Positions 59,496 to 64,000 of a stretch of 64,000 nt of DNA are shown here, piece by piece (the first letter of the stretch is position 1; each line of letters opens with the position of its first letter). The position numbers were made by a program, and so were the translations under genes. The notes beneath the pieces were generated by a model that worked only from the letters and a program-made list of their open reading frames with translations, did not search any database and was not told where the DNA came from. The stretch covers positions 1,183,648 to 1,247,647 of the forward strand of contig NW_006763144.1 in NCBI RefSeq assembly GCF_000264905.1, given 5' to 3'. The stretch comes from Stereum hirsutum FP-91666 SS1 (lineage: Eukaryota; Basidiomycota; Agaricomycetes; Russulales; Stereaceae).

Positions 59496-62474
59496 ATGAC
59501 AACATTACGAAGCTTCCAGGAAGAGATTGACAAAGTTCGCTCTGTGGAGATACAGAAGCTGAGGGCGAAGGTGGCCCAAGAGCGGGAGGAGACTGAGAAG
59601 TCTAAGGTCGTGTTCAAATCGAAGGAAGCCGAGCACAAGACGTCGAATAAGGGCGGGGAGGATGTTAATGTCTCGAACAAGGGAAAGCTGAAGTCTGATG
59701 CTAAGCTAACAGCCCCTCAGGCGAAGGAGATGGAGAAGCCTGTTGAGAGTGACACGAAGGAGGAGGCCACATCCCCTGTCGAGGACCGTAGATCAGTTGT
59801 CCTTGATACATCAGAGACGGAGGAGAAGATTCAGGTCTGTCTAATTCTCAGTCATTGGTCCCGGAATCTCATCGAGATATCTATAGAGGCTTCTCCTTTC
59901 TACGACTCCAGGCGACTATGACTCAGCCCGAGATCTTGTCGCGGGTCTATTAACATTCCGAAAAGGCGAAGCCCTGTTACGAATAGGCCCTCAACCTTCG
60001 CATGAACATCTATTTGCAGGACACGACATAGAGGCTGAAGATGGATGGTCTGGAATTTCGCGGACGACAGAAGAGGTCCACACTCTAGTCACTCAATTAA
60101 CACGGGCAGTGGAGGAAGTCGGTGGCAAAGTGGGTCCTACTTGATTAAATTTTGTCTAGATGTTAAGTAGCTCCTTTATAGCTTTGCATCATGTACGATG
60201 GTCGAGAGAGCCAACATCCACGAGCATCTGTCCTTCTTCGACTACCCCCACCGAATGTCTCATTAACCCCCGAAGTACGGTGCGCCGTGGTCGGAAATGT
60301 GGACAGTGGCAAGTCTACTATGCTCGGTGTCTTGACAAGAGGTAGGCCACCCTTATGGCTGGAACTGCACCAGAGGCTGAACTCGTGCAAACAGGTGGAT
60401 TAGACGATGGGAGAGGTTTGGCTAGGGTTGCTTTGTTTCGTCACAAACGTCTGGACTTACACACTCGTTGTATAAAAGTATGCGTATGCTGACCTTGAAC
60501 GCGTTCTTCATAGACGAAGTCGAGACTGGTCGCACTTCTAGCGTGGGGATGGAGGTGAGCCTTCCCACATTCTGAGTGTCTACCCTTTTCTCATGCAATG
60601 TGTTGAAATGACCACGCAGATTCTCGGGTTCGATACTGCCGGAGCCCCTATTCTACCCAAGAAGATTACCGGAACCTCAGATCTGGACGTCGTTCGTAGA
60701 GAGAAACTTGGATGGGAGCAAATATCACTTCAATCAGCAAAAATAGTGACCTTCATAGATCTTGCTGGCCATGAACGGTAATAAATCTCAGGACCATGTT
60801 ACCGCAAACGATGTACTGAAAAGACCCTTCCATTATTGCTCTCAGATACTTGAAGACGACCCTATATGGATTAACGTCCGGTTCTCCATCGTGTGTTGTC
60901 TTGATGGTGGGAGGCAATGCGGGGCTCATTGGCATGTCCAAAGAGCATCTAGCAATTGCGCTAGCATTGGGCGTGCCCGTAATCATCTGTATAACTAAGG
61001 TCCGTCCTTGCGCACATGTGTTCGGGTGTTCGAGATTGATCTCAGGTTATACTAGATTGATATGACCCCAGCGAATAAGCTCGCCGAAACGGTCAAGCAA
61101 GTCACCAAAATCGTAAAGAGTCCAGGATGCAAGTACGTACACTACACTTTGACGGTTGGTCTTCTTGCATTCGAACTTATGCATCGGGAAGGAAAACCCC
61201 CGTGTTCATTGATTCATTGGAGGCCGCTGTGGAGACCTCCCAAGTGTTCGCAAAGGAGCGGTCAGTACATATTCATTGTCACCATCCATGGCACGACTCA
61301 TTACGCTACCATCATTGTATGTAGCCTATGTCCAATATTCCGGATATCTAATGTGACAGGGGACGGCCTCGATTTGGTGAGTCTTTCTGGACTCTGAGCG
61401 TAGGTCCACGGACTACTGAACGGTTTCTCTCGCCATTGTTTAGGTCCGAACTTTCCTCAATCTGCTACCAGCTAGCGAGGACGAGGAAAAGTTTGATGCC
61501 TCCCAGCCACTGGAGGTATGCCGTTGATATCTCCGGATCGTGTTTCACGCTGTGGCTGATCATGTTTGCGTACGCTAGTACTCTGTCACTGAAGTATGGT
61601 CCGTTCCGTACGTCGGTACGGTTGTCAATGGTATCTTGAACAGTGGTGTCATCAAGAAGGGAGACACAGTACTAGTGGGACCCGACTCGAACGGAAATTT
61701 CTTGACAACAAGCATAAGGGATATGCAAAGGAAGCGGTATGTGAGGTTGCACATATCTCAAATCTCTCGCTCTTACCCAGAACATGCTCCGGATCTGTCT
61801 TCGTTGACGCATGAAGAGCGGAGGTGTCCTCAGCTGAAGCAGGTCAAACTGTTTCCCTTGCTCTGAAGCGTGTAAAAAGAGCGGATGTGAGGAAGGGGAT
61901 GGTCATTGCGCATAAATCTGAGACACCACCACGAGGTGAGACTCTTAACCCCTAGTATCTTGGCGTCGCCGACGGCGATTCTGCAGCTTTACCGCCGGAA
62001 AATGTTTGTTAACCTCTGTGTCATAAAATAGCCCACCGGCAGTTTGAAGGCACGATCTTGGTTCTGTATCACAATTCAACGTTACAGCCTAATTATCAGG
62101 TCAGCATTTATGACAGTGTTAGAGGATTTTGCTAAATTGACGACTGTTCCAGGCCATGCTTCACTGTGGCGTAAGTCGTCCTTGCTCCATGCCGTAGGTC
62201 GATGTGCACTGTTAACGCGTGTTTGATGCCTACAGGCTGTTCGACAAACCGTGCGCATAGTCTCGATAGACCATCCACAAAACCTCCTTCGAACCGGTGA
62301 CCGCGCCACAGTGCATTTTGAGTTCATTTCGCGCCCTGAATTCATCAAGGTAGGCATGAAGCTTCTGTTCAGAGAAGGAAAGACAAAGGTAAAAATCTCT
62401 GCTTCGTCATCTTCAGTATACCCTTGATCTGATCTCATCTGTAGGGTCTCGGTGTCATTACCCGGTTATTGTGA
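59496..62474 (+). CDS. GTPBP1: GTPBP1-like translational GTPase
   Basis: About fifteen exons starting 59496-59834, 59887-60129, 60182-60341 and ending at 62474 give some 690 residues. A charged coiled N-terminus is followed by a pre-domain (LLTFRKGEALLRIGPQPSH). The G domain has GNVDSGKST (P-loop), HEVETGRTSSVG, FIDLAGHE (G3), VIICITKID (G4) and SNVTGDGLD. EF-Tu-like domains follow: EVWSVPYVGTVVNGIL, GDTVLVGPDSNGNF and GDRATVHFEFISRPEFI. It lines up throughout with GTPBP1/GTPBP2, which act in ribosome rescue and mRNA decay by the exosome. Diverges from the NFKBIL1-like gene. Confidence 0.9.
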
Positions 62475-64000
62475 GGCCCAGTAAACCTGAGGCCCGACTT
62501 TTTGTTTTGTCATTCCCACCAGCTTTGCAATCAGCAGTTCTTGCCGAGCATGGCACTCTCGACCTGTTGGCATGAAGCCACTGTTTACAGCACTATTCGT
62601 TGCCGCTGCGACCCCACCGGTAGGCGGCGTCCAACATGCTTCAGGGATTTCATTTTCCATGAGTGGTGTCACACACGGATGCTCTTGGTGACTGTTCTAT
62701 TGTTGAACTTATCTGTATGTCGCCGCTTGTTGTTCTCGTTATTCATTGTATTGTATTGTTTAGAATCTGCGTAATCGCACCACCTACATTCGCACCCCCT
62801 TTCTCGGGCCGCTCTACTGAACACGTCTAATTCGTTACAGTGCGTTCCATTGGGTGAGCCGATGATGATTGACGCCTTTGTTGAGGTTCTTTTGTCGAGA
62901 CTTCAATGTGAGACATCTGTTCGGATGCAAACTTTATAGGTCTACCGGCAAGGAGAGAAGGCCGTTCAGAATTGGCGATCTTTAATTGATCCACGCTTCG
63001 AGCTGCAGTGCCCTTGTTCGCCGAGAATGAGTGATTTACCTCTTCCCGGGCGGAGATAGGGGAGCCCGGAGGCAAATCAAGTTAAAAGAAGATGCATCCA
63101 ATTGGTTCCGCAGGCCTGTTGGCGTCAGCGATGCGAATGCAACGGAACGCCTCCGCTGGACAATATTTGGAGTCCCTGCGAACTTTTCGAGAACGATGGA
63201 CAAAGCCTTCCCAGCCTCGACGAACACGGAGCGATCTGCTCATCATGATTTAGAGTCGTCAGCCCCGGCGAAGCTACTCATGCCCTCGCTCCAACATTCT
63301 ATGCTAAGGCTATGGAGTTTCGAAGGCGATACGTGGACCTAGTACAATCAACAGACAGCAACATTCCTCGAGACCCCCATTGTTCCACAACCGGCAGGCG
63401 CGACATTCGTATCCGGCTCTGCAGTCACGGTGGCTAGCTGACGCGTGCTCGATAGCGCTCCGTGATGTGCAAAATTTATGGCATTTTTTTTTCAGGCGGC
63501 GTTGCCTCTCAGGCCCCGCCACCGTGACCCTTATGATATGCTAGCACATTGTAAGTATAGTCAGCACGTAAGTACCTCGCGGTGAGGGTCTGCCCCCAGC
63601 GGCGTTTTGTGAAATCCCGGCGGGTCTTCTGTCCCTCAATGAATGGGAGCATTTGACATTGAGATAACAGCACTGCGATCATCTCCTGACCACCTAGTTA
63701 ATTCATTAGATCGTGCTCGACGGTGTTACTGAGCCGGTAGATTGCCTCGCAACAACTTCACCGGAGTTCATAAACGTCGAACTGGGATTGGCCTGCGCCG
63801 AGTCGCTGAGTGCAAATTGTTAGCCGATGATCGCACGATTGGCGGTGTCATGGTTAAACAGTCAGCGGACGACATACGACGAAAGCGGAGTGTGAACGGC
63901 GGCGACTGGCTGTTCAGGCTGCCTTACTAGGATGATCGTTCATCACACCAGGAGAGGAGGTGGAGACCGTTTTTCTTCCTATACAAGATAAGGAACACAT
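62475..64000. other. Terminal interval, no recognised gene
   Basis: About 1.5 kb. Plus-strand scraps are protein-like in places (VPLGEPMMIDAFVEVLLSRL at about 62843-62902; ERLRWTIFGVPANFSRTMDK near 63148-63207) but frames break and I find no splice chain. Could hold a small or decayed gene continuing past the window. Confidence 0.35.

Overview
The window looks like nuclear DNA of a basidiomycete fungus, most likely an Agaricomycete. Genes are dense and on both strands. Nearly every gene is cut by many short introns of about 45-65 bases (GT..AG with a CTNAN branch site close to the acceptor). Several families are typical of Agaricomycetes: DUF6534 and DUF6533-type seven-helix proteins, SNG1/DUF3533 and HSP9/HSP12. 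I joined exons by hand by following conserved protein frames across GT/AG borders. Boundaries given to the base passed a reading-phase check; spans without an exon list are less exact.

Layout, left half. A Pro/Ser-rich protein runs in from the left edge (1-1967, +). Then come HSP9/HSP12 (2241-2802, -), DASH kinetochore subunit DUO1 (3953-5120, +) and a DUF6534 membrane protein (5454-7806, -). The queuine tRNA-ribosyltransferase QTRT1 (9480-11320, -) lies head to head with mitochondrial tyrosyl-tRNA synthetase (11737-13531, +). A secreted S10 carboxypeptidase follows (14081-16693, +). Next are four minus-strand genes: a TM9/nonaspanin (17140-20150), mitoribosomal protein uS9m (20570-21787), a pterin-dehydratase-like mitochondrial protein (22173-23153) and mevalonate diphosphate decarboxylase (23419-24761). 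The deadenylase CCR4 (25455-27903, +) and muskelin (28605-31701, +) close this half.

Layout, right half. SNG1-like transporter (33006-35197, +), a relic of a DUF6533-type receptor (35553-35993, -), an intracellular LysM protein (36084-37618, -), a bZIP factor (38078-38986, -), splicing factor CWC24 (41004-42162, +), a gene-poor stretch with coiled-coil fragments (42163-44967), a C2H2 factor (44968-45691, -), another gene-poor stretch, phosphatase PPG1 (47970-49306, +), a CRAL-TRIO protein (49604-51143, -), a type-B carboxylesterase (51442-53636, -), a GT49/LARGE-like glycosyltransferase (54015-55820, -), a small one-helix protein (55981-56457, +), an NFKBIL1-like nuclear protein (56910-59245, -) and a GTPBP1-like GTPase (59496-62474, +). 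The last 1.5 kb carries no gene I recognise.

Most genes are conserved housekeeping genes and I see no operon-like or clearly novel multi-gene system. The points most worth a second look are the divergent QTRT1/mt-TyrRS pair (both act on tRNA), a set of 8-16 nt micro-exons, a probable GC-AG intron in the CRAL-TRIO gene, a 48-T tract inside a DUF6534 intron, the truncated receptor relic, and coiled-coil fragments with an internal repeat near 42.7-43.8 kb. There are no CRISPR arrays, rRNA genes or complete transposons that I can see.
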